Below, piece after piece: positions 55,466-64,000 of a stretch of 64,000 nucleotides of DNA. The position numbers were made by a program, and so were the translations under genes. Where the stretch lies: contig NZ_JAEUFG010000018.1 in NCBI RefSeq assembly GCF_018588585.1, positions 1 to 64,000 of the forward strand, in the 5' to 3' direction. How positions within the stretch are numbered: position 1 is the first letter of the stretch; each line of letters opens with the position of its first letter. This DNA comes from Bacillus sp. SM2101 (GTDB taxonomy: Bacteria > Bacillota > Bacilli > Bacillales > SM2101). Under the pieces are notes generated by a model, which was not told the origin of the DNA, did no database searches, and saw only the letters and a program-made list of their open reading frames with translations.

Positions 55466-57437
55466 ATGGGATGAGTTTTTTATAACAGGTGATCCATTAA
55501 TTCTAGGGTCACAAATTGCAATTTTACTCACCATGGTTGGAATAATAGGTGTCGTAACCTATTTGAAAAAATGGCGCTGGTTATGGACTGAATGGTTAAC
55601 GACAGTCGATCATAAAAAAATAGGTATTATGTATATCCTATCAGCAGTATTAATGTTTTTCCGTGGTGGGATAGACGGTCTTTTGATGAAAGTCCAAACA
55701 TCTAGACCTGAAATGGAATTTTTAGATGCTCAACATTATAATGAAATATTTACAACTCATGGTGTGATCATGATTTTGTTTATGGCTATGCCGTTTTTAA
55801 TCGGTTTAATGAACGTGATCATCCCTCTACAAATCGGTGCGAGAGATGTAGCATTTCCACAATTAAATGCTTTAAGCTTTTGGTTATTCTTTAGTGGAGC
55901 TATGCTATTTAATATATCATTCGTCATAGGTGGATCACCTGATGCAGGTTGGACATCGTATTTCCCGCTAGCTGGTAAGGAGTTTAGTCCAGGTATCGGA
56001 AACAATTATTATGCCATTGCGCTTCAAATTGCGGGTATCGGTACATTAATGACAGGTATCAACTTTATTGTCACGATCCTGAAAATGAGAACAAAAGGCA
56101 TGACATTGATGAAAATGCCAATGTTTACTTGGACATCTTTCATTACATCAGTCATTATCGTTGCTGCATTTCCTATTTTCACGGTCGCGCTTGGCTTAAT
56201 GACATTTGACCGATTGTATGGTACTCACTTCTTTACACTGTCTGCTGGTGGGTCAGATATGTTATGGGCAAATCTATTCTGGCTATGGGGACATCCAGAA
56301 GTGTATATTGTAGCATTACCTGCGTTTGGTATTTTCTCAGAGGTAATCGCGACCTTCTCAAGAAAATCACTATTTGGCTATAAATCTATGGTATTTTCAA
56401 TTGTCGGGATAGCATTTTTAAGTATGCTTGTATGGGTCCATCATTTCTTTACAATGGGTGTCGGAGCAGCAGTTAATTCATTTTTCTCTATCTCAACGAT
56501 GTTAATTGCTGTACCTACAGGTGTAAAAATATTTAACTGGTTATTTACGATGAGAAAAGGAAGAATTAAATTTACTAATGCGATGTTATGGGCTTTAGCA
56601 TTTGTGCCAAACTTTGTTATCGGTGGTGTAACTGGCGTTATGCTTGCGATGGCAGCAGCAGATTATCAATATCATAATACCCTGTTCTTAGTTGCTCATT
56701 TCCATTACGTATTAATACCTGGTGTCGTGTTTGCCGTATTTGCAGGTCTATATTATTGGTGGCCTAAAATCTTTGGCTTTAAGCTAAATGAGAGACTAGG
56801 AAAATATCATTTCTGGTTATTTGTGATTGGTTTTAACTTAACCTTCTTCCCAATGTTTTTATTAGGATTAGATGGTGCAGTAAGACGGTCATATACTTTT
56901 TCAGTAGAATCAGGTTTTGCACCACTGTTCTTAGTTTCAGCGATCGGATCAGCCATACTTGCTATTGGATTTGCTGTATTCTGCTATAACATTTATTGGA
57001 GCATACGCCATGCTGATCGCAATGTTTCAAATGATCCATGGGATGCTAGAACATTAGAATGGGCAACAGCTTCGCCAGCACCATACTATAATTTTGCAAA
57101 ACTACCAGAAGTAAAATCATTGGACGTTTTTTGGCACATGAAGAAGAACAAAGAAGGACTAGATCTGAAGGATAATGAGATTGAAGAAATTCATATGCCG
57201 AGCAATTCAGGGCTTCCATTTTATATGGCTGTTGTTTTCGGTATAGCAGGATTCTTCCTCGTATTTGAATGGCATATTGCTGCAGCAATAGCGGCAGTGG
57301 GTATTTTCGCGGGGCTGATCATTCGTTCGTTTGATTATAACGATGGTTATCATATACCTGTAAAAGAAATAAAAGAGACTGAAAAATCTTGGAGAAATAA
57401 AGCAGAAGAGGTGAACAATCATGTCAGCAAAGGTTGA
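55455..57437 (+). CDS. qoxB: aa3 quinol oxidase subunit I
   Basis: About 660 residues with some 14-15 membrane helices. Haem and CuB ligands are visible: [23 protein letters not shown] (His with cross-linked Tyr), VWVHHFFT (two CuB His) and [12 protein letters not shown] (haem ligands). The subunit reduces oxygen to water and pumps protons. GTG 55455 is chosen because GGGGGTG lies before it and the N-terminus then matches B. subtilis QoxB. It overlaps qoxA by 11 bases and qoxC by 17. Confidence 0.96.
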   Translation: MGIKWDEFFITGDPLILGSQIAILLTMVGIIGVVTYLKKWRWLWTEWLTTVDHKKIGIMYILSAVLMFFRGGIDGLLMKVQTSRPEMEFLDAQHYNEIFTTHGVIMILFMAMPFLIGLMNVIIPLQIGARDVAFPQLNALSFWLFFSGAMLFNISFVIGGSPDAGWTSYFPLAGKEFSPGIGNNYYAIALQIAGIGTLMTGINFIVTILKMRTKGMTLMKMPMFTWTSFITSVIIVAAFPIFTVALGLMTFDRLYGTHFFTLSAGGSDMLWANLFWLWGHPEVYIVALPAFGIFSEVIATFSRKSLFGYKSMVFSIVGIAFLSMLVWVHHFFTMGVGAAVNSFFSISTMLIAVPTGVKIFNWLFTMRKGRIKFTNAMLWALAFVPNFVIGGVTGVMLAMAAADYQYHNTLFLVAHFHYVLIPGVVFAVFAGLYYWWPKIFGFKLNERLGKYHFWLFVIGFNLTFFPMFLLGLDGAVRRSYTFSVESGFAPLFLVSAIGSAILAIGFAVFCYNIYWSIRHADRNVSNDPWDARTLEWATASPAPYYNFAKLPEVKSLDVFWHMKKNKEGLDLKDNEIEEIHMPSNSGLPFYMAVVFGIAGFFLVFEWHIAAAIAAVGIFAGLIIRSFDYNDGYHIPVKEIKETEKSWRNKAEEVNNHVSKG

Positions 57438-58023
57438 TACTTCCTTACCACTTGAATATCAAACAGAGCAAGACCGTATGAATATTTTTGGTTTTTGGAT
57501 TTTCTTAGGTGCTGAGATTGTTTTGTTTGCTACATTGTTTATGGTTTACGGTGTTCTGGGGGGGCGTACAGCAGGTGGACCAGGACCCGAAGATATTTTT
57601 CAAATTAAGGATGTCATGATTGAAACTTTATTGCTATTAACGAGTAGCTTTACTTGCGGATTGGCCATCTTTGAAATGAGAAGACAAAACTTAAAAGGTC
57701 TGCTTACATGGCTTATAATTACAGTATTACTTGGCGTAGGGTTCGTATACATGGAGATTACTGAATTCATCCATTATGTTAGTGTGGGTGCTACGATGCA
57801 AACGAGTGCTTTCTTATCAAGCTTCTTCGTGCTCCTAGGTACACACGGACTCCATGTAACGGTTGGAATCGGCTGGGTAACGATCATTATTATACAGTTA
57901 CTAAGAAGAGGCTTAACACCTGTTACTGCTAGAAAAACATTCATCATTAGCTTGTACTGGCACTTCTTAGATGTCGTCTGGATTTTTATTTTCACATTTG
58001 TGTATTTAAAAGGGATGGTGTGA
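57421..58023 (+). CDS. qoxC: aa3 quinol oxidase subunit III
   Basis: A 200-residue membrane protein with five helices of the CoxC/CyoC family ([20 protein letters not shown] near the start, [13 protein letters not shown] and [20 protein letters not shown] near the end). It stabilises the oxidase core. The start lies inside the 3' end of qoxB, after AGAGGTGA. qoxD follows four bases later. Confidence 0.96.
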   Translation: MSAKVDTSLPLEYQTEQDRMNIFGFWIFLGAEIVLFATLFMVYGVLGGRTAGGPGPEDIFQIKDVMIETLLLLTSSFTCGLAIFEMRRQNLKGLLTWLIITVLLGVGFVYMEITEFIHYVSVGATMQTSAFLSSFFVLLGTHGLHVTVGIGWVTIIIIQLLRRGLTPVTARKTFIISLYWHFLDVVWIFIFTFVYLKGMV

Positions 58024-58026
58024 TTT

Positions 58027-58329
58027 ATGGCAAGTAAAACAAATCGTTTTCCTACTGGGCACGTATTAGGTTTCATATCTTCCATCGTACTAACCTTTAT
58101 AGCTACGGGAGTAGCTCTTAAAACGAACTTATCGTTTAATGTAATTATGTGGATCATCGGTTCTTTAGCAGTTATTCAAGCAGGGCTACAATTGTTCATG
58201 TTTATGCATATGACCGAAGGGGAAGATGGGAAGGCTAACATTATTAATATTGGTTATGGAGTTTTTATAGCTGTTGTTATTGTTGTAGGCTCTATTTGGG
58301 TGTTGACAGCAGGTCATGCAGCACATTAA
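58027..58329 (+). CDS. qoxD: aa3 quinol oxidase subunit IV
   Basis: A 100-residue protein with three membrane helices of the CyoD/QoxD type (HVLGFISSIVLTFIATGVAL; LQLFMFMHMTEGEDGK). It assists assembly of the oxidase. It is the last gene of the operon. No strong intrinsic terminator follows directly; the large hairpin at 58528 is about 200 bases away. Confidence 0.93.
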   Translation: MASKTNRFPTGHVLGFISSIVLTFIATGVALKTNLSFNVIMWIIGSLAVIQAGLQLFMFMHMTEGEDGKANIINIGYGVFIAVVIVVGSIWVLTAGHAAH

Positions 58330-58527
58330 TGACTAGCCAAATTAGTTAAAGGCTTTTTCATAAGGCTCTTTTACTACTGTTACTAAAATGGACAGTAAGT
58401 TGGGTCTTTCTATGAAATCCATCATTCTTAGTACGAAAAGAAACAGTCTTTCATCAACATCATTACTGAATGGCACGGGTCTTCATGACACTAGATTCTA
58501 ACAATATTAACCTTATAAATATAACGA
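58330..58527. other. Gap after qoxD with repeat remnant
   Basis: TTCTTAGTACGAAAAG then AAACAGTC at 58424-58450 matches the right end of the dispersed MITE-like repeat, and AAAGGCTTTTTCATAAGGCTC near 58346 is a degraded left end. No gene is seen. Confidence 0.4.
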
Positions 58528-58616
58528 AAAGGGTCAGTCTTATTTTCTATATCGGTATACTAGGTTTGCTACTACCTAGCATGCTTTTCGAGATATAGAG
58601 TAAGGTCTGACCCTTT
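58528..58616. repeat. Large nested inverted repeat
   Basis: AAAGGGTCAGTCTTA pairs with TAAGGTCTGACCCTTT. Inside it CTATATC pairs with GATATAG, and TAGGT with ACCTA, giving an 89-base cruciform-like structure. It may terminate the qox transcript and that of the convergent small gene, or be a mobile intergenic repeat; its GGTCTGACCC arm resembles the hairpin at 27532-27579. Confidence 0.7.
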
Positions 58617-58682
58617 ATTATTTGTGAGCATCGTATATGGCTATACGATTCATGACTATCTAAAAATGAATATTAAAAATCA

Positions 58683-58907
58683 TTAAGAGGTACTGCGATC
58701 ACTTACTGCTTCCATGAGATTTAAACTAAGACCAAACCCGAAAAGGATCATTGAAGATATCATAATGCTAAGCCCTATTGATAGTACGTAATCACCTTTG
58801 ATACCGCTTACAAAAAAACTAAATAAAAAAACAATACAACCTAATATTAATCCAACACTTGTTATTTTTTTCATAAACAATAGTGACTCAAGTGGTTTTT
58901 TCTTCAT
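58683..58907 (-). CDS. Small two-helix membrane protein, 74 residues
   Basis: A basic N-terminus (KKKPLESLLFMKK) followed by two hydrophobic helices (about residues 14-34 and 40-66) and a short polar tail. The ATG follows AAGGGGATG. No family recognised. It is convergent with qoxD; expression and function are unknown. Confidence 0.6.
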   Translation of the reverse strand: MKKKPLESLLFMKKITSVGLILGCIVFLFSFFVSGIKGDYVLSIGLSIMISSMILFGFGLSLNLMEAVSDRSTS

Positions 58908-59194
58908 ATATTTTCATCCCCTTATAAGAATATTCTATCTTTTGTCACAAAATTGTCAAACTTTTTTTGGAAATAAATATGTTTATTCACGAACAAGAAA
59001 GGTAGGGATAATTCTTTTAGAATAAGTGTGTGGAAATGATCTAATATTACAGCTACGCTTGGTTATATAAATGCTGTATTTCCGCTGGTAAACAAAGCTT
59101 GCAAACATTTAGCTACTTTCGTTGCATCTTAACGTTGTCAATTCCACAGAAATCACTCGAATTAACAACAAATTTTGTCTAAAGTTCTTTTGTA

Positions 59195-59349
59195 AAAGGC
59201 TGTTTTCGCACCGATTGTTGCTTTTCATACTTGGATATAAGCACATCTACATATAACGTTCGTGGTATCCTTTCTACTTTTAAATCTATATGCCCATTTA
59301 ACTCATCAAACTGACCATTTTTAGTAAAGTTTTCAGAAAAAACCTTTTT
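59195..59349 (-). repeat. Dispersed MITE-like repeat, first of two adjacent copies
   Basis: Minus-orientation copy: AAAGGCTGTTTTCGCACCGA then TTGTTGCTTTTCATACTTGG at the left, the core ATAACGTTCGTGGTATCC, and AGTAAAGTTTTCAGAAAAAA then CC at the right. The last part is degraded compared with the neighbouring copy. The gap 58908-59585 contains these two copies and no gene. Confidence 0.65.
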
Positions 59350-59352
59350 AAA

Positions 59353-59518
59353 TACTATTTTCACAGCGATTGTTGCTTTTCATGCTTAGATATAAGCACG
59401 TCTACACCTAACGTTCGTGGCTCTTTGCTACGCATAAAACCTATGAGAACTAATAAAACTCATCATACTGTCTATTCTTAATAAAAATAGCAACAAAGTT
59501 TATGAAAAGAGCCTTTGT
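59353..59518 (-). repeat. Dispersed MITE-like repeat, second adjacent copy
   Basis: The same family in tandem with the copy before it: CTATTTTCACAGCGATTGTT at the left, core CTAACGTTCGTGGCTC, and AATAGCAACAAAGTTTATGA then AAAGAGCC at the right, a well preserved inverted end. It lies about 70 bases upstream of the tcyA-like promoter. Confidence 0.7.
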
Positions 59519-59585
59519 AAAATAAAAATATTAAACAATGGAAATAATAATATGTGTTTCGAAAAGTCTGTATAATTCAAATCCG

Positions 59586-59613
59586 TTGACAAAAGGTGAA
59601 ATCTAGCTATACT
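59586..59613 (+). promoter_or_regulatory. Sigma-A promoter of the tcyABC-like operon
   Basis: A perfect TTGACA (59586-59591) and TATACT (59608-59613) with a 16-base spacer lie 48 bases before the first start codon. Confidence 0.75.
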
Positions 59614-59660
59614 TAATTAACATATTGTTAAAATCCGATAAAATTACTGGGGGATTAAAA

Positions 59661-60503
59661 ATGAAAAAGCTTATATTAGGTTTAACATTCATATTCGGAC
59701 TAACTCTCGTTCTAGCTGCATGTGGAACAGCTGAACAAAAAGAAGGAACGAGTGGTAGTGGAAATACAGAAAACAATGAAGCTACTAACGAAGAAACAAC
59801 CGATCTTCTACAAAAAATCAAAGAAGATGGCGTATTAAAGGTTGGCACAGAGGGAACATACCCTCCATTTACTTTTCATGATGATAGTGGTGAATTAACA
59901 GGTTTTGATGTAGAGATCGCAAAGGAAGTTGCTAAGCGATTAGAGGTAGAAGCAGAATTTTTAGAAACACAATGGGATGCTATGTTTGAAGGCTTAAATT
60001 CTAAACGATTTGATATGATTGCAAATCAAGTTGGAATTAGAGAGGATCGCTTAGAAAAATATGATTTCTCTGATCCTTATATCACATCTGCAGCTGTTTT
60101 AGTAACGAGTGAAGATAACGATGCAGTAGCTAGCTTTGCTGACATTTCTGGGCTGAAAGCAGCTCAATCCTTAACTAGTAACTATGCTGATATTGCAAAG
60201 GAAAATGGGGCAGAACTTGTAGGAGTTGAAGGATTTAACCAAGCTATTGAACTGATTACATCTAAACGTGTAGATGTAACGATTAACGACAAGCTATCAG
60301 TTCTAGATTTTCAAGTGCAACGTCCTGATGCACCAATCAAAATTGTAGCTACATCTGAAGACGCTGGCGAAAGTGGACTAACATTTAGAAAAGGTAATGA
60401 AACACTTGTTGAAGCCGTAAATGAGGCTTTAGCCGAAATGATTGATGATGGATCATACGAAAGAATCTCAGTGAAATGGTTTGGTGAAAATGTACTTAAG
60501 TAA
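59661..60503 (+). CDS. tcyA: Amino-acid ABC transporter substrate-binding lipoprotein (TcyA-like)
   Basis: About 280 residues: signal peptide with lipobox LAAC, a Gly/Asn/Glu-rich linker, then a type II (family 3) binding protein (VGTEGTYPPFTFHDDSGELT; GFDVEIAKEVAKRL; FDMIANQVGIREDRLEKYDF). The fold and operon order resemble the cystine importer TcyABC of B. subtilis. The ligand could be another polar amino acid. ATG 59661 is chosen after TGGGGGA. Its end overlaps the permease gene. Confidence 0.85.
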   Translation: MKKLILGLTFIFGLTLVLAACGTAEQKEGTSGSGNTENNEATNEETTDLLQKIKEDGVLKVGTEGTYPPFTFHDDSGELTGFDVEIAKEVAKRLEVEAEFLETQWDAMFEGLNSKRFDMIANQVGIREDRLEKYDFSDPYITSAAVLVTSEDNDAVASFADISGLKAAQSLTSNYADIAKENGAELVGVEGFNQAIELITSKRVDVTINDKLSVLDFQVQRPDAPIKIVATSEDAGESGLTFRKGNETLVEAVNEALAEMIDDGSYERISVKWFGENVLK

Positions 60504-61191
60504 TATCTTAACTAATCCAGAAAGATTAGAAAAAATAGTAGACATCGCTCAAAGTTCCCTTCTCCCATTGGTGAAGGGAGCTTTGGATTCTACGATTCCA
60601 TTAACACTTTGGTCGTTTTTTTTCGGAATTATATTAGCAATCCTTACTGCTCTAGCGAGGATATCTAATATTAGAGTATTGGAAATTGTAGCTCGAATTT
60701 ACATTTCAATAATAAGAGGTACACCACTTTTAGTGCAATTATTTATTATCTTTTATGGTTTGCCTAATATTGGAATTATTGTTGACCCATTTCCGTCTGC
60801 CGTTATTGGTTTTTCATTGAATGTAGGTGCATATTCATCAGAAATCATTCGCGCAGCTATATTATCTATTCCTAAAGGTCAGTGGGAAGCTGGGTATTCG
60901 ATTGGTATGTCATACTCTAGAGTATTAACAAGAATTGTTTTACCTCAAGCTACAAGAGTTTCGATTCCACCATTATCAAACACATTTATTAGTCTTGTAA
61001 AAGATACATCACTAGCATCGTTAATCTTGGTAACCGAAATGTTTCGAAAGGCTCAAGAAATTGCTGCAACAAACTATGAGTTTTTACTACTATACACTGA
61101 AGCTGCACTATTATATTGGATCATTTGTTTTATTCTTTCGTTAATTCAAGACAGAGTAGAGCGCAGGCTAGATAGGTATGTAGTGAGATAA
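60490..61191 (+). CDS. tcyB: Amino-acid ABC transporter permease (TcyB-like)
   Basis: About 233 residues with five membrane helices and the HisM-type motif. Recognisable parts are GALDSTIPLTLWSFFFGIIL, IRGTPLLVQLFIIFYGLP, and the EAA loop WEAGYSIGMSYSRVLTRIVL with PQATR after it. ATG 60490 sits in the 3' end of tcyA, so the genes overlap by 14 bases and are probably coupled. It forms the membrane channel of the importer. Confidence 0.88.
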   Translation: MYLSNILTNPERLEKIVDIAQSSLLPLVKGALDSTIPLTLWSFFFGIILAILTALARISNIRVLEIVARIYISIIRGTPLLVQLFIIFYGLPNIGIIVDPFPSAVIGFSLNVGAYSSEIIRAAILSIPKGQWEAGYSIGMSYSRVLTRIVLPQATRVSIPPLSNTFISLVKDTSLASLILVTEMFRKAQEIAATNYEFLLLYTEAALLYWIICFILSLIQDRVERRLDRYVVR

Positions 61192-61214
61192 AACATTAAG
61201 AAGGGGCAAAATAG

Positions 61215-61949
61215 ATGATTTCAATCAGTGGATTATATAAGTCATTCGACCAGTTAGAAGTGTTAAAAGGAATCGATTTAGATATTCCTAAAGGGAAGGT
61301 TGTCGTCGTCGTCGGTCCATCGGGATCAGGAAAAACAACACTTTTACGTTGTTTAAATGTACTAGAAACTCCGACTAAGGGTCGTATTACAATAGCTGAG
61401 GATACTTTAGATTTTTCTAACAAGTTGAAGCAAAAGCAAATAGCTTCCTTTAGAAAAAATACAGGCATGGTATTTCAAAACTATAATTTGTTTCCGCACA
61501 AAACAGCACTTGAAAATGTAATGGAAGGTCCTGTCATTGTAAAAGGGCTTAGGAAGGATAAAGTGAGGAAAATCGCCGAATCTCTCCTAACTAAAGTTGG
61601 ACTAGCTGATAAGATAGATTATTATCCATTTCAACTCTCTGGCGGGCAGCAACAAAGAGTAGGTATTGCAAGAGCACTTGCGATGGAACCCAATGTTATG
61701 CTTTTTGATGAACCTACTTCTGCATTGGACCCAGAAATTGTTCAAGAAGTCCTTAAGGTGATGAAAGATTTAGCTAGCGAAGGTATGACGATGGTTGTAG
61801 TTACTCATGAAATGAGATTTGCAAAAGAGGTTGCTGATAAAGTCATCTTTATGGATGACGGCAAGATTATCGAGTCTGGCAAACCTGAAGATATATTCAG
61901 TAAACCAAAAGAAGAACGTACTAAACAATTTTTACACCTTATACAATAG
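61215..61949 (+). CDS. tcyC: Amino-acid ABC transporter ATPase (TcyC-like)
   Basis: A 244-residue ATPase: Walker [10 protein letters not shown] (about residues 34-42), Q-loop [11 protein letters not shown], signature [15 protein letters not shown], Walker [15 protein letters not shown], and the switch His in VVTHEMRFA. It is the energy unit of the importer, 23 bases after tcyB with AAGGGGC upstream. Followed by a terminator. Confidence 0.93.
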   Translation: MISISGLYKSFDQLEVLKGIDLDIPKGKVVVVVGPSGSGKTTLLRCLNVLETPTKGRITIAEDTLDFSNKLKQKQIASFRKNTGMVFQNYNLFPHKTALENVMEGPVIVKGLRKDKVRKIAESLLTKVGLADKIDYYPFQLSGGQQQRVGIARALAMEPNVMLFDEPTSALDPEIVQEVLKVMKDLASEGMTMVVVTHEMRFAKEVADKVIFMDDGKIIESGKPEDIFSKPKEERTKQFLHLIQ

Positions 61950-61980
61950 AGTGGGAACTAAAAACCTACTCTATTTTCTT
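61945..61980 (+). terminator. Terminator of the tcyABC-like operon
   Basis: AATAGAGT..GGG pairs with CC..ACTCTATT and is followed by TTCTTTT. The stem starts at the tcyC stop codon. Confidence 0.82.
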
Positions 61981-62041
61981 TTATTCTATTAGCTGTTCTT
62001 ATATACTTAACATATCCAATTTTCGAAGGGTTGTGTATATA

Positions 62042-62464
62042 TTGTTTGAAAAAATACTACTAGCTTCTGACGGTTCTGATCACGCAATACGTGCGGCAGA
62101 AAAAGCAGCATTTTTAGCAAAAGAAATTGCTGGAGCAACAATTGAGATTTTATATATTGTTGACAATGAGACAGCTAAATCAGACGCATTAAGAAACATT
62201 GAATCTCACGATATTGAATTAACAAGAAATGAAAGATTGCAAGCAACAAAGGATATATGTTATCGAATAATTAATAAGGAAATAAAGACAACAATGATTC
62301 ACGGTGAACCTGGACCAAGTATTGTAAAATATGCGAATAATGGTGGGTTTGACCTTGTTGTTATTGGAAGTAGGGGGCTCAATACATTTCAAGAAATGGT
62401 ATTAGGAAGTGTGAGCCATAAAGTTGCCAAGCGAGCTAACTGTCCAGTCATGATTGTAAAGTAA
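62042..62464 (+). CDS. Universal stress protein, UspA family
   Basis: About 140 residues. The UspA fold starts FEKILLASDGSDHAIRAAEK. The ATP-binding signature G-2x-G-9x-G-S/T is present as GSRGLNTFQEMVLGSVSH near the C-terminus. Such proteins help survival in starvation and stress. TTG 62042 is preferred because the family N-terminus begins here and AAGGG lies 11 bases upstream; GTG 62033 is possible. Single gene followed by repeat copies. Confidence 0.88.
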   Translation: MFEKILLASDGSDHAIRAAEKAAFLAKEIAGATIEILYIVDNETAKSDALRNIESHDIELTRNERLQATKDICYRIINKEIKTTMIHGEPGPSIVKYANNGGFDLVVIGSRGLNTFQEMVLGSVSHKVAKRANCPVMIVK

Positions 62465-62477
62465 TAGTTTTTGTTGT

Positions 62478-62607
62478 AAGCTGTGTTGCTATTGTTACCA
62501 AATTAGTAGAACCTCAAGTGTTGTTTTCATAAGTTAGTCACCGTTATGGTATGTGCTCTAGTTGTGTACGTGTATTTTATTAGGAAGAAACAATGCGAAA
62601 AAGACAA
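62478..62607 (+). repeat. MITE-like repeat copy (worn)
   Basis: AAGCTGTGTTGCTATTGTTA then CCAAATTAGTA at the left, GCTCTAGTTGTGTACGTG in the middle and GGAAGAAACAATGCGAAAAA at the right match the copy at 63588-63750. Ends are partly lost. It directly follows the uspA-like stop codon. Confidence 0.55.
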
Positions 62608-62723
62608 AGTAATCCATGCAAGTGATGTGTAAACGAATACTAGCTAAGCATATCTACCTTGAATACCTTCATACATATAATTTTCAATTAAGCGAGTTCG
62701 AGAGTTTATTCCATCTTTTTGAA

Positions 62724-62862
62724 AGGCTCTTTTCGTTAACTCTGTAGCTATTGAGACTAATTTAGAACAACTATTAATAATTTTATATAATTGACTTCAA
62801 TGTAAATGAGAAAAGATGCCACCAACGTTAGATGTAAGTACTTATTTCTTAGAAGGCAATGC
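62724..62862 (+). repeat. MITE-like repeat copy (worn, second subtype)
   Basis: GAAAGGCTCTTTTCGTTAAC then TCTGTAGCTATT at the left, and GATGCCACCAACGTTAGATG then TAAGTAC further in, link it to both the 63588 copy and the 59353 copy. The right end is poor. With the copy at 62478 it fills most of the 62465-62989 gap, which holds no gene. Confidence 0.5.
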
Positions 62863-62989
62863 AGCAAGTTTACACAACTGATAGGCTAAAACTACTGAAA
62901 CAAAAATATATTAAGAAATATGATGGTCATTCCCCTGTTACTTGTTGCATATATATAGGACAAGCGATAAGGAGAAAGGGGAATGATGT

Positions 62990-63145
62990 ATGGCATATCC
63001 TGGTTCAAAAGGTTGGTACGTAAAGCAATTGAAAGACATGGGGATTATTATCCATCCGACTGAAAGAAGAAGATTAGAGCTGTATAAGACATCAACCTTA
63101 CGTAACTTGTATTTGGATCAATTGAACAAAACAAAAAATAAATAA
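62990..63145 (+). CDS. YflJ-like small protein (DUF2639 family)
   Basis: A 51-residue protein, MAYPGSKGWYVKQLKDMG followed by HPTERRRLELYKTSTLRNLY. This fits the short Bacillus family typified by YflJ (SKGWxxxQLK, ERRxLELYKTxxLxxLY). Function is unknown; the family is found in spore formers. The ATG is preceded by AAGGAGAAAGGGG. It is followed by a strong terminator. Confidence 0.8.
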   Translation: MAYPGSKGWYVKQLKDMGIIIHPTERRRLELYKTSTLRNLYLDQLNKTKNK

Positions 63146-63211
63146 TATTTCACATCTGTAAAGATGTAATCAGTACGTTGTCAACATTAACATGTTATGT
63201 GAAAAATGTTT

Positions 63212-63247
63212 AACCACATCACCTGGTGATGTGGTTGAGTTTTTTTA
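63212..63247 (+). terminator. Terminator after the YflJ-like gene
   Basis: AACCACATCA and TGATGTGGTT form a 10-bp perfect stem (extended by ACC/GGT pairing in the loop), followed by GAGTTTTTTT. Confidence 0.9.
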
Positions 63248-63339
63248 CTCTTTTCTTATTGCGTCTTGTTTTGCATTTTCCCAATAACAGATTTGTGGAA
63301 TTCGAATGTAAGTGACGTATTCATGGAATAATGTATATG

Positions 63340-63453
63340 AGACAAAGGAGATAAGTTTCCAATCGATCGTATCGAGCATACGGAATACTCCTTTCAATGT
63401 AATAAGAAGCTTATTCATATATATGGTATGAAACTTTGTCTCATACGTGTGTA
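63340..63453. repeat. Inverted repeat element of about 114 bp
   Basis: TATGAGACAAAG near the left and CTTTGTCTCATA near the right are perfect 12-bp inverted arms. The neighbouring GTTTC/GAAAC are also inverted, but the left arm carries a seven-base insertion. The middle contains smaller palindromes (ATAAGAAGCTTAT). It may be a small non-autonomous mobile element or a large hairpin; no other copy is seen here. Confidence 0.5.
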
Positions 63454-63587
63454 AAAGATATAGTTGCTATATGATTTAAAACGCTATAGCTGTTGAATAA
63501 ACCATTGACTTATATAAGTGAAGATTATATATTTAATATATGAATAGTTGATCATATATTAAATAAATGCGTAATGAAGTAATAATT

Positions 63588-63750
63588 GAAAGGCTCTTTT
63601 CGTAAACTTTGTTGCTATTGTTATCCAATTAGTACCAAAAAAGTTTTACATGGTTAGTCATGGTTGTACAGAAGGAAAGATGCCACGAACTCTAGTTGTG
63701 TAAGTGTTTGGCTCTTAGTACGAAAAGCAACAATTAATGAGAAAACAGCT
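63588..63750 (+). repeat. Dispersed MITE-like repeat, best preserved copy
   Basis: About 163 bp. The left end is AAAGGCTCTTTTCGTAAACT then TTGTTGCT; the right end is AGCAACAATTAATGAGAAAA then CAGCT, its imperfect inverted match (about 18 of 25 positions). The internal signature is GATGCCACGAACTCTAGTTG then TGTAAGTG. No reading frame. It lies 46 bases before the czcD-like gene, so it may affect that promoter. Confidence 0.75.
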
Positions 63751-63796
63751 AATAGAAAAGAATAATACTCACACATACTTTTTGGGAGGCAACGCC

Positions 63797-64000
63797 ATGG
63801 GACATTCACATGCTCATCATGATCACGGTCATAGTCACACTCACACTCATAATGTAAATAAAAAGACGTTAAAAATATCCTTTTTTATCATTAGTACGTA
63901 TATGATTATTGAAGTAATCGGAGGGGTGCTAACAAATAGCTTGGCGCTATTATCAGATGCAGGCCATATGTTAAGTGACGCAGCAGCACTAGGGTTAAGC
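63797..64000 (+). CDS. czcD: CDF-family cation efflux protein, CzcD-like (partial)
   Basis: The first 68 codons of a cation diffusion facilitator, cut by the window end. The N-terminus is His-rich (GHSHAHHDHGHSHTHTH), followed by the first membrane helix (ISFFIISTYMIIEVIGGVLT) and the helix 2 metal site SLALLSDAGHMLSDA with the His-Asp zinc ligands of the family. Such proteins export Zn, Cd or Co in exchange for protons. GGGAGGC precedes the ATG. Confidence 0.92.
   Translation, partial: MGHSHAHHDHGHSHTHTHNVNKKTLKISFFIISTYMIIEVIGGVLTNSLALLSDAGHMLSDAAALGLS

Overview
The window looks like chromosomal DNA of a low-GC, endospore-forming Firmicute of the Bacillaceae (Bacillus in the broad sense). 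The DNA is AT-rich, ribosome binding sites are strong AGGAGG types, and TTG and GTG starts are frequent. Several gene neighbourhoods match Bacillus: citA-citR, yuaF-floT behind a sigma-W promoter, sinI-sinR, adeR-ald, qoxABCD, bmrCD, ykoEDC and the tenI-thiO-thiS-thiG-thiF set. No rRNA or tRNA genes were seen.

Layout. 0-6.6 kb: the end of an IS3-type element, a metallopeptidase-like protein, a chromate transporter, the divergent pair citA/citR and a chemotaxis receptor. 6.6-11.3 kb: two T-box-regulated aminoacyl-tRNA synthetases of unusual type (a metS2-like MetRS and an archaeal-type ProRS) flanking a YhcN-like lipoprotein. 11.3-18.9 kb: a small unknown protein, a purine/pyrimidine permease, and a TPP-riboswitch operon for thiamine precursor salvage (tenA, ykoE, ykoD, ykoC, thiM). 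19-23.2 kb: a decayed TnpB-only IS605-type element, an NAD-binding SDR-like protein, mtnN and a dinB-like pseudogene. 23.5-31 kb: a divergent aroA with its own LysR regulator, alanine dehydrogenase with its PucR-type activator, an alpha/beta hydrolase and an AI-2E-type membrane protein. 31.5-39.4 kb: a methyltransferase, yuaF-floT, a His/Met-rich lipoprotein, and a regulatory group made of a PilZ-like protein, a SinR-like repressor, a class D sortase, SinI and SinR. 39.6-45.8 kb: a second TPP riboswitch and the thiamine biosynthesis genes tenI, thiO, thiS, thiG, thiF, thiD and thiE. 45.8-50.1 kb: a heterodimeric multidrug ABC exporter (bmrCD type) behind a leader peptide and terminator. 50.2-53.9 kb: a 22-copy short tandem repeat, a two-gene operon with a kinase-like protein, a beta-lactamase-like serine hydrolase, a tiny membrane peptide and a truncated haemoglobin. 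54.4-58.3 kb: the aa3 quinol oxidase qoxABCD. 58.5-64 kb: a tcyABC-like amino-acid ABC importer, UspA, a YflJ-like small protein and the start of a CDF cation transporter cut by the window end.

The genes form many short transcription units, with much intergenic space taken up by a dispersed family of about 150-165 bp repeats with imperfect terminal inverted repeats (MITE-like), mostly in the 11-12 kb and 59-64 kb stretches. RNA-based control is prominent: two T-boxes, two TPP riboswitches and one probable ribosome-mediated attenuator. The two TPP riboswitch units work together. The first imports and recycles hydroxymethylpyrimidine and thiazole; the second makes thiazole phosphate and joins the two halves. 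thiC is not in this window.

Observations most worth following are the 20-21 bp periodic repeat array at 50.2 kb, the leader-peptide region before bmrC, the paired alternative tRNA synthetases, the sortase inserted in the sin regulatory group, and the divergent aroA with a dedicated LysR regulator. I see no phage, CRISPR array or large novel gene cluster.
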